Origin: Chromatocurvus sp964613795
GTDB taxonomy: Bacteria > Pseudomonadota > Gammaproteobacteria > Pseudomonadales > Halieaceae
NCBI GenBank assembly: GCA_964613795.1
Contig: CAZTJR010000012.1
Span: forward strand, 31,323-95,322
Direction: 5' to 3'
Length of the DNA: 64,000 bases
Shown here: positions 40,333 through 48,816 of the stretch, piece by piece
Layout: every line of letters begins with the position of its first letter
How positions within the stretch are numbered: the stretch's first letter is position 1
Position numbers and translations under genes: made by a program
The notes under the pieces: model-generated
What the model saw: only the letters and a program-made list of their open reading frames with translations
What the model was told of the DNA's origin: nothing
Database searches by the model: none

Positions 40333-41673
40333 TCAGTCTTCCAGCTTGCTTTCCAGGTAGTGAATACTTACACCCCCGGCGCGGAAGGACGCATCTCGCA
40401 CCAGGTCACGGTGCAGTGCGGTATTGGTGCGAATACCCTGGATGATCAGCTCATCCAGCGCCTGGCGCATGCGCGCCATGGCAATGTCGCGGTCCTCGCC
40501 ATAACTGATGATCTTGGCGATCAGCGAGTCATAGAATGGTGGTACCGTATACCCGTCGTAAATATGTGAGTCGACGCGGATCCCCGGGCCGCCGGGAGCG
40601 TGGAAGGTGGTGATGGTGCCGGGCGAGGGCATGAAGGTGTGCGGATCCTCCGCATTGATACGGCACTCGATGGCGTGGCCGCGAACGCGGACGTCCTCCT
40701 GCTTTACAGAAAGCGGCAGGCCGGCGGCGATGCGCAGCTGCTCGCGCACGATGTCGATACCGGTGACCATTTCCGTGACCGGATGCTCCACCTGCACGCG
40801 GGTATTCATCTCGATGAAGTAGAAGCCACCGTCCTCGTAGAGGAATTCGAACGTGCCGGCACCGCGGTAGCCGATCTTGATGCACGCATTGACGCAGGCC
40901 TCGGCGACCTCTTCGCGCAGATGGGTTTCGATATCCGGGGCCGGTGCCTCCTCGATGACCTTCTGGTGTCGGCGCTGAAGCGAGCAGTCGCGGTCGGCGA
41001 GATGAATGGCGTTGCCCTGGCCGTCGGCCAGCACCTGTATTTCCACGTGCCGCGGCTTCTGCAGGAACTTCTCCAGGTAGACCACGCTGGAACCGAAGGC
41101 CGCCCCTGCCTCGGACTGGGTCACGTGCACCGAGTTGATCAATGCGGCCTCGTTGTGGACGACGCGCATGCCGCGACCGCCACCGCCGGCGGCTGCCTTG
41201 ATGATTACCGGGAAGCCGATCCGGCGTGCAATGGCCACAATTTCATCGGGGTCATCAGGCAGTGGGCCGTCGGAGCCGGGTACCGTCGGCACACCGGCCT
41301 CCTTCATGGCGGCGATGGCCGATACCTTGTCGCCCATCAATCGGATCGTGTCGGCGCGCGGGCCGATAAAAATAAAGCCGCTCTTCTCGACCTGCTCAGC
41401 AAAATCTGCATTTTCTGACAGAAAGCCATAGCCAGGATGAATGGCATCGGCGTTGCTGACCTCGGCCGCGCTGATAATCGCCGGCACGTGCAGATAGCTC
41501 TGTGATGCCCCCGGCGGACCGATGCAGATGGCCTCGTCAGCAAGACGTACGTGCATTAGTTCCGAATCGGCACTGGAGTGCACCGCCACGGTGAGAATAT
41601 CGAGTTCCTTGCAGGCACGCAGCACTCGCAGGGCGATCTCGCCGCGGTTCGCGATCAGGACCTTTTCCAGCAT
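40333..41673 (-). CDS. accC: Biotin carboxylase subunit of acetyl-CoA carboxylase
   Basis: This 446-aa ATP-grasp enzyme carboxylates the biotin on AccB. Motifs are MLEKVLIANRGEIALRVLRA, the glycine loop IKAAAGGGGRGMRVV, VHLTQ-type nucleotide contacts and IEMNTRVQVEHPVTEMVTGI with the catalytic region. It follows accB by 42 bp, as in nearly all gammaproteobacteria. Confidence 0.98.
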   Translation of the reverse strand: MLEKVLIANRGEIALRVLRACKELDILTVAVHSSADSELMHVRLADEAICIGPPGASQSYLHVPAIISAAEVSNADAIHPGYGFLSENADFAEQVEKSGFIFIGPRADTIRLMGDKVSAIAAMKEAGVPTVPGSDGPLPDDPDEIVAIARRIGFPVIIKAAAGGGGRGMRVVHNEAALINSVHVTQSEAGAAFGSSVVYLEKFLQKPRHVEIQVLADGQGNAIHLADRDCSLQRRHQKVIEEAPAPDIETHLREEVAEACVNACIKIGYRGAGTFEFLYEDGGFYFIEMNTRVQVEHPVTEMVTGIDIVREQLRIAAGLPLSVKQEDVRVRGHAIECRINAEDPHTFMPSPGTITTFHAPGGPGIRVDSHIYDGYTVPPFYDSLIAKIISYGEDRDIAMARMRQALDELIIQGIRTNTALHRDLVRDASFRAGGVSIHYLESKLED

Positions 41674-41715
41674 ATTCGCTCTTCCTCTGGTTGGCGCAGG
41701 ATATTGGCGCAGGCC

Positions 41716-42192
41716 CTAAACGATGGTGATCAGCGGCTGGTCATATTCCACAGGCTCGCCATTTTCGACCAGGATGGCGGCAATGGTGCCCGATTTGTCG
41801 GACTCGATCTGGTTCATCATTTTCATGGCTTCCACAATGCAGAGGACATCGCCTTCCTTTACGGTCTTGCCCACTTCAATAAAGGAGGGCGACGAGGGCG
41901 AGGGTGAGCGGTAGAAAGTGCCGACCATTGGCGACAGCACCTTGTGGCCTTTGTCCTCTGCAGTCTCTGGAGGCTCCGGCGCTACGCTCGGCCCCGGTCC
42001 GGGGCCCGTCGGCGTTGACGGGGCAGGCTGCGGCGCGGGCTGTGGCATGTAGTAGCCCGGCTGGGCAGACTGTGCCGCCGCCGCGCCATTGCGGCTGATG
42101 CGCACGGACTCCTCGCCCTCCTTGATCTCGATTTCATCGATGTTGGACTCTTCCAGCAACTCGATCAGCTTCTTGACCTTGCGAATATCCAT
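41716..42192 (-). CDS. accB: Biotin carboxyl carrier protein
   Basis: This 158-aa carrier has an N-terminal DIRKVKKLIELLEESNIDE domain, a proline/alanine-rich linker (about 45-80) and a C-terminal biotinyl domain with the biotinylated lysine in CIVEAMKMMNQIESD. It shuttles carboxyl groups between AccC and the carboxyltransferase. It lies between aroQ and accC. Confidence 0.98.
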   Translation of the reverse strand: MDIRKVKKLIELLEESNIDEIEIKEGEESVRISRNGAAAAQSAQPGYYMPQPAPQPAPSTPTGPGPGPSVAPEPPETAEDKGHKVLSPMVGTFYRSPSPSSPSFIEVGKTVKEGDVLCIVEAMKMMNQIESDKSGTIAAILVENGEPVEYDQPLITIV

Positions 42193-42220
42193 AGTCGTTC
42201 TCTTCAGCGATGTCTGTGGG

Positions 42221-42661
42221 TTATTGTTTCAGCTGGCGCAGCGCTGCCTGCAGTGCAAACGCGTAACCATCCGGACCGAGCCCGCAGATCACGCCCTGTG
42301 CCAGGTCGGAAAAATACGAGTGGTGCCGAAAGCTCTCCCGCGCATGAACATTGGACAGATGTACTTCAATAAAGGGGATGGCGGTGGCCGCCAGGGCGTC
42401 GCGCAATGCCACGCTGGTGTGTGTGAAGGCCGCGGGATTGATGACAATGAAGTCGACACCCTCGCGACGGGCATCGTGCACGCGCTCTATCAGTTCCGAT
42501 TCGGAATTGCTTTGCAGGCTGAGGACGTGATGCCCTGCTTCTCTGGCCTGTTCGTGCAGCCGGGCATCAATGTCGGCGAGGGTTGTTCTGCCATATACGT
42601 CTGGCTCCCGATCTCCCAGGAGATTCAGGTTGGGTCCGTGAATGACAAGTATGCTGGCCAT
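42221..42661 (-). CDS. aroQ: Type II 3-dehydroquinate dehydratase
   Basis: This 146-aa enzyme of the shikimate pathway has the signature VIHGPNLNLLGDREPDVYG, the loop SNSESELIERVHDAR, INPAAFTHTSVALRDAL, and the catalytic histidine segment EVHLSNVHARESFRHHSYF. The aroQ-accB-accC order is conserved in Pseudomonas. The 193 bp upstream contain no gene and probably hold the operon promoter, though no clear hexamers stand out. Confidence 0.97.
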   Translation of the reverse strand: MASILVIHGPNLNLLGDREPDVYGRTTLADIDARLHEQAREAGHHVLSLQSNSESELIERVHDARREGVDFIVINPAAFTHTSVALRDALAATAIPFIEVHLSNVHARESFRHHSYFSDLAQGVICGLGPDGYAFALQAALRQLKQ

Positions 42662-42854
42662 GAGCGCTCACTGCGTGCCCGTTGACAATTGTCCGGAGTG
42701 TGAATCAAGTCGCGGTTTTTGTCCAATGATCTTGGTGTTTTTCCGGATTTTACCGGCTTTTCCATAGACAATGCGGGGCAACTCGCTGCCGGAGCTGCAG
42801 CGGTCGGCGCGCTCGTGAGGGACGCTGCGATGTAAGCTGGTGCATTAGCCGCTA

Positions 42855-44651
42855 TCACCGCACCGCGAGAGGCGAACCGGACGGCAGCTGCGCGAGGGCG
42901 TCGACGAGGTGTTGCTTGCGCAGGAGTTGTGGCAGCACCAGTGGTGGCGCGGCGCTGTCGGCGGGATAGAGCAGGTATAGCGGAATGCCCGAACGCCCCA
43001 TATCTGCCAGAAATTCGGCGATCTTCGCATCGTGGTTGGTCCAGTCAGCCACCATGTAGACAACGTTGTGGGCGTCAAAGCGCGCCTTCGCGTCCTCGGT
43101 ATGCAATACAGTGCGCTCGTTGGCGAGACAGGTAATACACCAGTCCGCGGTGAAATCGACGAACACCGGACGGCCGCTGGCCCGGGCCTCGGCAACCGCG
43201 GCGGGAGACCAGGCAACCCGGCCATCTGCCAGCTGACCGGTGGCGCCCGGCTCGCCGCGCCAGCCGGCACTCGCCAGGGCCAGCAGTAGCGCAACGGCGG
43301 ACGCCCCTTTGCGAAACGCGCCGGGCCCCCAGAGCCACATGCCCAATGCCAGCAGCAGTGCGCCCAGCAGGGCCATGCTCATGGTGTCGACGCCGGTCTG
43401 CCGCCCGGCCACCCAGAACAGCCACAGAGCGGTGGCGTACAGGGGGAAGGCGAGCGCCTGTTTCAGGGTTTCCATCCAGGGGCCGGGGGACGGCATCAGT
43501 CGTCGCGCCGTGCTGCTGTAGCTGAGCAGCAGCAGGGGTGAGGCCATGCCAAAACCGAGCGCGGCGAAGACGACGAGGCCAATGGTCGGGGGCTGCGTCA
43601 GGGCGAAGCCGAGAGCAGTCCCCATGAACGGTGCAGTGCAGGGGCTGGCCACGAGGACGGCAAGCACACCGGTGAAAAAGCTTCCCGTATTGCCACCCTG
43701 CTGCGCCAGGCTATTGCCGACGTTCATGAGATTGCCGCCAAAGTGCACCAGACCGGACAGCGACAGCCCCATGGCAATGAACAGGTAGGCCAGGGCGATA
43801 ACGAATCCCGGCGACTGCAGCTGGAAGCCCCAGCCGATGGCGCTACCCGCCTGCTGCAGGGCTACCAGCACGGCCGCGACCAGCAGGAAGCTGGCCACCA
43901 CGCCAGCGGTATACCACCAGCCATGCTGTTGGCGCTCCTGTGGCTCGGCGCGGGCGAAGGCCAGAACTTTCAAAGACAGAATGGGAAAGACGCAGGGCAT
44001 CAGGTTGAGAATGATGCCGCCGGCAAAAGCCAACAACAGCATGTAAAGCAGTGTGGCGACACTCGCACTGGCGACACCTGCACCGGCGTCGGGGCGGGGG
44101 GATTGCGCCCGCCTCTGCGGCCTGACCGTCGTTTCTGTTACCGCGGCACTGACGAAATCGACCTCGAATTGCTGTGTGCGGGGCGGATAGCAGAGGCCGG
44201 CATCGGCGCAGCCCTGGGACGTGACGGTCAGCGTGGCTTGCCCGGGGATACTCGCAGGCGCCAGGTTGATATCCACATCGTCATAGTAGACGCTGACATC
44301 ACCAAAAAACTCGTCTGTGCGCTCGAGTCCGGGCGGCAGACTGGCCTGCAGACTGATCTGCTCGCCGTTTTCGCTGAGCGTGAATTCCAGCGAGTGGCGA
44401 TACAGGTAGTAGGCGTCGGCAATCTGCCAGTACAGCCGCAGGTCGCCGTTGCTCTCTACCTCGACGGCGAGTCTGTACGCGTCCTCGACCGGCAGGAAAT
44501 CCGGGCCACTGATGTTGCCGGACAGGGTCAGGCCACCCTGGCCGGCAGTATCGGGGAGCGCCTGTCCGGAAGCGGGCACGGCACTGAGCATGACCAGGCA
44601 GCCCAGCAGCAGGATTGGCAGTGAAAGCAGGTGCTGTAGTGCGGGGCGCAT
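42855..44651 (-). CDS. dsbD: Thiol:disulfide interchange protein DsbD
   Basis: This 598-aa membrane protein passes electrons from cytoplasmic thioredoxin to periplasmic partners. A signal peptide is followed by the DsbD-alpha domain (~45-160, with QGCADAGLCYPP), eight membrane helices with NLMPCVFPILSLKVL and ASPCTAPFMGTALGF, and a C-terminal thioredoxin domain with VDFTADWCITCLANE. All three redox cysteine pairs are present. It is upstream of aroQ on the same strand and divergent from a copper chaperone gene. Confidence 0.96.
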   Translation of the reverse strand: MRPALQHLLSLPILLLGCLVMLSAVPASGQALPDTAGQGGLTLSGNISGPDFLPVEDAYRLAVEVESNGDLRLYWQIADAYYLYRHSLEFTLSENGEQISLQASLPPGLERTDEFFGDVSVYYDDVDINLAPASIPGQATLTVTSQGCADAGLCYPPRTQQFEVDFVSAAVTETTVRPQRRAQSPRPDAGAGVASASVATLLYMLLLAFAGGIILNLMPCVFPILSLKVLAFARAEPQERQQHGWWYTAGVVASFLLVAAVLVALQQAGSAIGWGFQLQSPGFVIALAYLFIAMGLSLSGLVHFGGNLMNVGNSLAQQGGNTGSFFTGVLAVLVASPCTAPFMGTALGFALTQPPTIGLVVFAALGFGMASPLLLLSYSSTARRLMPSPGPWMETLKQALAFPLYATALWLFWVAGRQTGVDTMSMALLGALLLALGMWLWGPGAFRKGASAVALLLALASAGWRGEPGATGQLADGRVAWSPAAVAEARASGRPVFVDFTADWCITCLANERTVLHTEDAKARFDAHNVVYMVADWTNHDAKIAEFLADMGRSGIPLYLLYPADSAAPPLVLPQLLRKQHLVDALAQLPSGSPLAVR

Positions 44652-44789
44652 GATGAACCGGCGTGTCTGAGAAAGGTGCCTAGTGTAGCAGCGCGACGCC
44701 AGGCGCCCAACGTGTCGCCGACACCGGGCGGTCCGATAACGCTTGCTGGTACACTGGGTTCTGTAAAGTCACTGCAAAAGAGAACCGAC

Positions 44790-45242
44790 ATGATTGCACA
44801 CCGAGCGCTTGCCGCGGCTGCCATACTGCTGTGGTCGGGGGTGGCATTGAGCGACGCCGTGATCAGCGGCGCCTGGGTGCGGGCAATGCCGAGCACACAG
44901 CGCATGACCGCAGGGTATCTTACCCTTGAAAATGATGGCGATCGCGCGCTGACAGTCATCGGTGCGAGCTCAGACGCCAGCCCGCGGGTGGAGATTCACA
45001 CCACGGTGAGTCGCGAGGGCATGCAGCGCATGCAGCGGGTGGAGACACTGGCGGTCGCGCCGGGCGAGCGCGTGGAGATGGCGCCAGGTGGTTACCATCT
45101 CATGCTCCGGGACATGCCGCGCATGCCGGCGGCGGGCGACTCCGTCGAGCTCTGCCTTGAGCTGGACCGGACAGGCCCCGTTTGCACGACTGCCGTGGTC
45201 AGCCGGGACGGCCCTTCCACAACGACCCGCCTTCATCACTGA
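44790..45242 (+). CDS. PCu(A)C-family periplasmic copper chaperone
   Basis: This 150-aa protein has a signal peptide (LAAAAILLWSGVALS). The PCu(A)C motif has a histidine and methionines in PRVEIHTTVSREGMQRMQRV and GGYHLMLRDM. Such proteins deliver Cu(I) to the CuA or CuB centres of cytochrome oxidase. The first methionine after the metal histidine is placed slightly differently from the usual H-x-M form, so copper geometry may differ. The ATG at 44790 is chosen for its signal peptide. It is divergent from dsbD. Confidence 0.88.
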   Translation: MIAHRALAAAAILLWSGVALSDAVISGAWVRAMPSTQRMTAGYLTLENDGDRALTVIGASSDASPRVEIHTTVSREGMQRMQRVETLAVAPGERVEMAPGGYHLMLRDMPRMPAAGDSVELCLELDRTGPVCTTAVVSRDGPSTTTRLHH

Positions 45243-45253
45243 GGAGCATTGCG

Positions 45254-46324
45254 ATGAGTGATACAAGATCGGAAACTGCAGCGCAGAAGCCCGGTTTCGG
45301 CCGGCGCTTACAGGATCTGGTTGATGACTATGTGCCCCAGGGTGGCTGGGTGAAGGTACTGCTGGTGCTGCTGGCAGTCTACCTCGTCGTGGTGCTGGTA
45401 CTCGGCATTTTGTGGAGCGCAGCGCCCGAGCCCTTTGACGTCAATGCGCGGGTCACTGAATACATACCGGATGATGCCGAGGCGCCTCCCACCGGCGCCG
45501 TGACCACCGCCGCTCTCATTGGCGTGGTAGAGACGCTGCTCAATAAGCGCGGTGGCTTTGTCTATAACGATAAAATGCCGCCCGGCGTTTATCTGGACAA
45601 CATGCCAAACTGGGAATACGGAGTTCTCATACAGGCGCGGGACCTTGGGCGCGCCATGCGCGAAGTACTCACTCGCTCGCAATCGCAGTCCAAGGAAGAT
45701 CCAGACCTCGCCATAGGCGAGCCGCGCCTGAACTTCCAGACCAACAGCTGGCTGTTACCGGCATCGGAAGCAGAGTACCGCGACGGCCTTAAGTATTTCC
45801 GCCGCTATCTTGAGCGTCTGACACGGCCGGACAATCCCGATGCTGATTTTTATGCTCGCGCCGATAATCTGCGCGACTACCTGTCAATGATCAATTCACG
45901 CCTGGGCAGTCTTTCCCAGCGACTGGCCGCCAGCGTGGGTCAGCGCAGCCTGAGTACCTCGTTGACCGGGGATCCGCGGGCCCTGAGGTCTACGCTCGCA
46001 GATCCGGCGCAGGACGTGAAAACGCCCTGGGTGGAGCTGGACGATGTGTTTTTTGAGGCGCGGGGTTCTGCCTGGGCTTTGCTGCATTTCCTGCGCGCCG
46101 TTGCTGCGGACTTCGAGGACGTGCTGGAGGACAAGAATGCCACTGTCAGTCTGAAGCAGATCATCCGCCAGCTGGAGCCCACCCAGGATGCTATCTGGAG
46201 CCCGATAATACTCAACGGAACCGGTTTCGGCTTTCTCGCCAATCATTCGCTGGTCATGGCCTCTTACCTGAGTCGCGCCAATGCAGGCATCATTGATTTG
46301 CGGAACCTGCTCGACAGCGGCTGA
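45254..46324 (+). CDS. DUF2333 family membrane-anchored protein
   Basis: This 356-aa protein has a single membrane segment near residues 38-58 (VLLVLLAVYLVVVLVLGILW) after a short cytoplasmic end, and a large periplasmic domain with GGFVYNDKMPPGVYLDNMP and ALLHFLRAVAADFEDVLEDK. I recognise this as the DUF2333 family, whose function is unknown. GGAG precedes the ATG. It starts 11 bp after the copper chaperone gene and may share its transcript. Confidence 0.85.
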   Translation: MSDTRSETAAQKPGFGRRLQDLVDDYVPQGGWVKVLLVLLAVYLVVVLVLGILWSAAPEPFDVNARVTEYIPDDAEAPPTGAVTTAALIGVVETLLNKRGGFVYNDKMPPGVYLDNMPNWEYGVLIQARDLGRAMREVLTRSQSQSKEDPDLAIGEPRLNFQTNSWLLPASEAEYRDGLKYFRRYLERLTRPDNPDADFYARADNLRDYLSMINSRLGSLSQRLAASVGQRSLSTSLTGDPRALRSTLADPAQDVKTPWVELDDVFFEARGSAWALLHFLRAVAADFEDVLEDKNATVSLKQIIRQLEPTQDAIWSPIILNGTGFGFLANHSLVMASYLSRANAGIIDLRNLLDSG

Positions 46325-46377
46325 GAGGCTGCCGACGCTGCTGGGGTTCCGTCAGCGGCAGGCAGCGCCCGGACAGC

Positions 46378-46722
46378 TCAGCCCCGCCGGTAGCGCATGC
46401 GCGTACCCGTATTCAGGGAGAGCCTGATCTCCTCGGCGGTCAGCTCTTCGGGAAAATAAGTGCCCGACAGCTTCGCATCAAGAATGCTTGCACCCTCGAG
46501 ATTGGTGCTGCGAAAGTCGATCCCGCTCAGATCGGCATTGCGGAAGTAGGCGTTGGAAAAATCGAGCCCTGAGGCATTCATGTTGCGCAGATCGCGGCCT
46601 CGGTAATCGCCACTCCTGAGCTCGCTGGTGTCCAGGCTGTCGCGCTGTTCATTGAAACCCTTGATATCTTCCTGTCTCAGTAACTGGTAAAGCGGATCGG
46701 TCTTGATCTCCGGTTTCTTCAT
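46378..46722 (-). CDS. Pentapeptide-repeat protein
   Basis: This 114-aa protein has about eight A(D/N)LxX-type pentapeptides in its centre, for example LRNMNASGLDFSNAYFRNAD and FRSTNLEGASILDAKLSGT. Such repeats fold as a right-handed beta helix. Some relatives mimic DNA and inhibit gyrase, but many have no known role. There is no signal peptide. Short charged ends flank the repeats. It is a single gene facing convergently the DUF2333 gene. Confidence 0.85.
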   Translation of the reverse strand: MKKPEIKTDPLYQLLRQEDIKGFNEQRDSLDTSELRSGDYRGRDLRNMNASGLDFSNAYFRNADLSGIDFRSTNLEGASILDAKLSGTYFPEELTAEEIRLSLNTGTRMRYRRG

Positions 46723-46807
46723 GCTGTGTGTCTCTCAATGCCATCAGATAACAACTACTCTAAGCCACGCGCCCCGGGTTGGGTAGCGCGCTGTACCTGC
46801 GCGGCGG

Positions 46808-47809
46808 TCAATCGCCAAAGAATTCCCGGCGCAGCGCCGCATAGTCGTGTGCGCGCAGTCTCGGCCCGTACTGGGCCACGATGTTGCCGGCAGCCAGGCT
46901 GGCAAATCGACCCGCCGTGGCAAAGTCTTCGCCGCGGGTAATGGCGTAGAGAAAGGCGCCCGCAAACATGTCGCCGGCGCCGTTGCTGTCGACCGCCTTG
47001 ACCCGATGCACGGGGATCGCTGCGAGGGCGGTGCCATCAAAGCATACGGACCCCTCGCTGCCGCGAGTGATGACGAATTGCCGCGCCGTGCTGCGCAGGC
47101 GCTCGCTGGCGACATCGAGCGAATCAGCGTCTGTCCAGCGGCATGCCTCGGCCTCGTTGCAGAAGACGAGATCGACACCGTCCCCCACCATGTCCGCCAG
47201 GCCGTCGCGGAAGTGTTCGACGATGCCGGGGTCTGAAAAGCTGATTGCGGTGCGCACGCCGGCGGCGTCCGCCAGTTCCCGGGCACGGATAGCCGCGGCG
47301 CGACCCGTGGGTGATGTGACCAGATAGCTCTCTATGTACAGGTACTCAGCGTTTTCCAGGGCCCCTGGGTCCAGTTGCTCTATGGAGAGTGCCTCGGACA
47401 CGCCGAGGCAGGTGCTCATGCTGCGCTCCGCGTCCGGCGTTATGAGGACCAGGCACTTGCCGGTGGCACCGCTACAGCGGTCGCCGCGCAGGGGATGATC
47501 CACACCAGCCGCCTCAAGGTCCGAGAGATACAGGTCGCCGTCGGCATCGTCTGCCACGTTACAGCTGAGGAAGGTAGGGCCGCCGAACAGCGCCGTGGCG
47601 ATCATCGAATTGCCGGCGCTGCCACCGCTGGCGTGGTTGGCTTTGACCAGGTGCCCCTGCAGACCGTTGAGCAGCTCCTGCCGGCGCTCATCGTCGATCA
47701 GGGTCATCAGGCCCTTGTCCACGCCCAGTCTGCCCAGCTCCTCATCGTGAATCTGTATTTCCGTATCCAGCAATGCGTTGCCGATGCCATAGACCTTATA
47801 TTTCTTCAT
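46808..47809 (-). CDS. PfkB-family carbohydrate/adenosine kinase
   Basis: This 333-aa kinase has the PfkB start KKYKVYGIGNALLDTEIQI, the first signature HASGGSAGNSMIATALFGG and the catalytic second signature VDSNGAGDMFAGAFLYAI with the GAGD motif. Sequence type is that of bacterial adenosine/ribokinase-like proteins common in gammaproteobacteria. The substrate cannot be settled from sequence, and adenosine is the usual annotation. I use ATG 47809 because the 147-bp upstream extension has no coding character. Confidence 0.9.
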   Translation of the reverse strand: MKKYKVYGIGNALLDTEIQIHDEELGRLGVDKGLMTLIDDERRQELLNGLQGHLVKANHASGGSAGNSMIATALFGGPTFLSCNVADDADGDLYLSDLEAAGVDHPLRGDRCSGATGKCLVLITPDAERSMSTCLGVSEALSIEQLDPGALENAEYLYIESYLVTSPTGRAAAIRARELADAAGVRTAISFSDPGIVEHFRDGLADMVGDGVDLVFCNEAEACRWTDADSLDVASERLRSTARQFVITRGSEGSVCFDGTALAAIPVHRVKAVDSNGAGDMFAGAFLYAITRGEDFATAGRFASLAAGNIVAQYGPRLRAHDYAALRREFFGD

Positions 47810-47930
47810 GCCGACCTCTGATCGTTTCAGTGACCGGCCATTATCCGGGTGTGCGGGCGCCTTGAACAGTGATGAAGCGCCCCGGGCATGTCCCGTAGCT
47901 CGGACGCCGTTCGACAAACAACGGGCAGAC

Positions 47931-47956
47931 AAAAAAATGCCCGCAGAAGCGGGCAT
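47931..47956 (-). terminator. Intrinsic terminator after the PRC-barrel gene
   Basis: The perfect stem ATGCCCGC/GCGGGCAT with loop AGAA (47937-47956) is followed on the minus strand by seven T residues (the A run 47931-47937). On the plus strand it is followed by four T. It lies 25 bp after the stop of the PRC-barrel gene and is a strong intrinsic terminator. Confidence 0.9.
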
Positions 47957-47981
47957 TTTCGTGCAGTTGCCAAACGATGCT

Positions 47982-48650
47982 TTACAGCATGCTCGGATCG
48001 TATTCTTTCATCCCGAGTGCCTTGTCCACCGTGACGCTGACCTGCATGAGGCCTGATCTCTTTATCCTCACCATGTTGGCGGGAATTGCACGGTTATCGG
48101 TTGCGAAGATGGCGTTGGGATTCATCTCGACAACAAAGTGCGTCACCATCCCGGTCTCGGGGTGCACCAACATGTCACTCAGGGTGCGTACTGCATCATC
48201 CTGAAACACGACCTGTTCGCCGACCAGCCGTGATACCGCACGGTGATCCACCTGCGAGGCGGTGAGTTTCAGCTGCTCCGGCGCCCGGGCGTCGGCCTGG
48301 TCATCAAAGCGCGCGTTGATGTCACCGAAACCACCATGCTCAAGCGCGACATTGTCGAACGCTACGAAGCCGTCATCGGTTCCATAGAAACCGTAGGGGT
48401 AGGGCACGTCATATAAAATATACTCGACCTTTCTGCTGTCTTCCGTAAGGATAAGCTCCTTGACATTACCGACGGCGTTCAGCACGTTCGTGACGTCGCC
48501 CGTCAGAATTTCGGATGCGCTCACTGCCTCCGCGCGCATCTCTGACCACTGGCGTTGCTTGTCCTTGTCGCTCATGCTCTGCTCGGCGAGGGCCGTTATC
48601 GGGAGCGTCAGTGCCGTGATCGCGGCGGCGGTCTTCAGTAACGATTGCAT
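47982..48650 (-). CDS. Exported PRC-barrel domain protein
   Basis: This 222-aa protein has a signal peptide (LLKTAAAITALTLPITALA). A PRC-barrel-like domain has VTNVLNAVGNVKELILTEDS and a second half containing LVGEQVVFQDDAVRTLSDML. PRC barrels occur in RimM and photosynthetic reaction centres and often bind proteins or respond to stress in exported forms. AGGAGG precedes the ATG at 48650. It is a monocistronic gene with its own terminator and is divergent from mrcB. Confidence 0.85.
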   Translation of the reverse strand: MQSLLKTAAAITALTLPITALAEQSMSDKDKQRQWSEMRAEAVSASEILTGDVTNVLNAVGNVKELILTEDSRKVEYILYDVPYPYGFYGTDDGFVAFDNVALEHGGFGDINARFDDQADARAPEQLKLTASQVDHRAVSRLVGEQVVFQDDAVRTLSDMLVHPETGMVTHFVVEMNPNAIFATDNRAIPANMVRIKRSGLMQVSVTVDKALGMKEYDPSML

Positions 48651-48816
48651 AGTGCCTCCTTTCAATCAGAAATTTGGTCCTTAAGCGACCAGTAAGCTGG
48701 CCCCTATAAAATTGCGACTTGTGTCATCGGCGATAGTTCCCTTGTTTTGCCCAGTGAAATAAATGAGTTGGTCGCATGGGCCTCAGGCCCGGCGATATGC
48801 GGTAGACTCGCGTCCC

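Noticed and set aside
42727..42770. Terminator after dsbD
   Set aside because: The CCGG-TAAAAT-CCGG dyad is too short, and on the minus strand it is followed by A residues rather than T.
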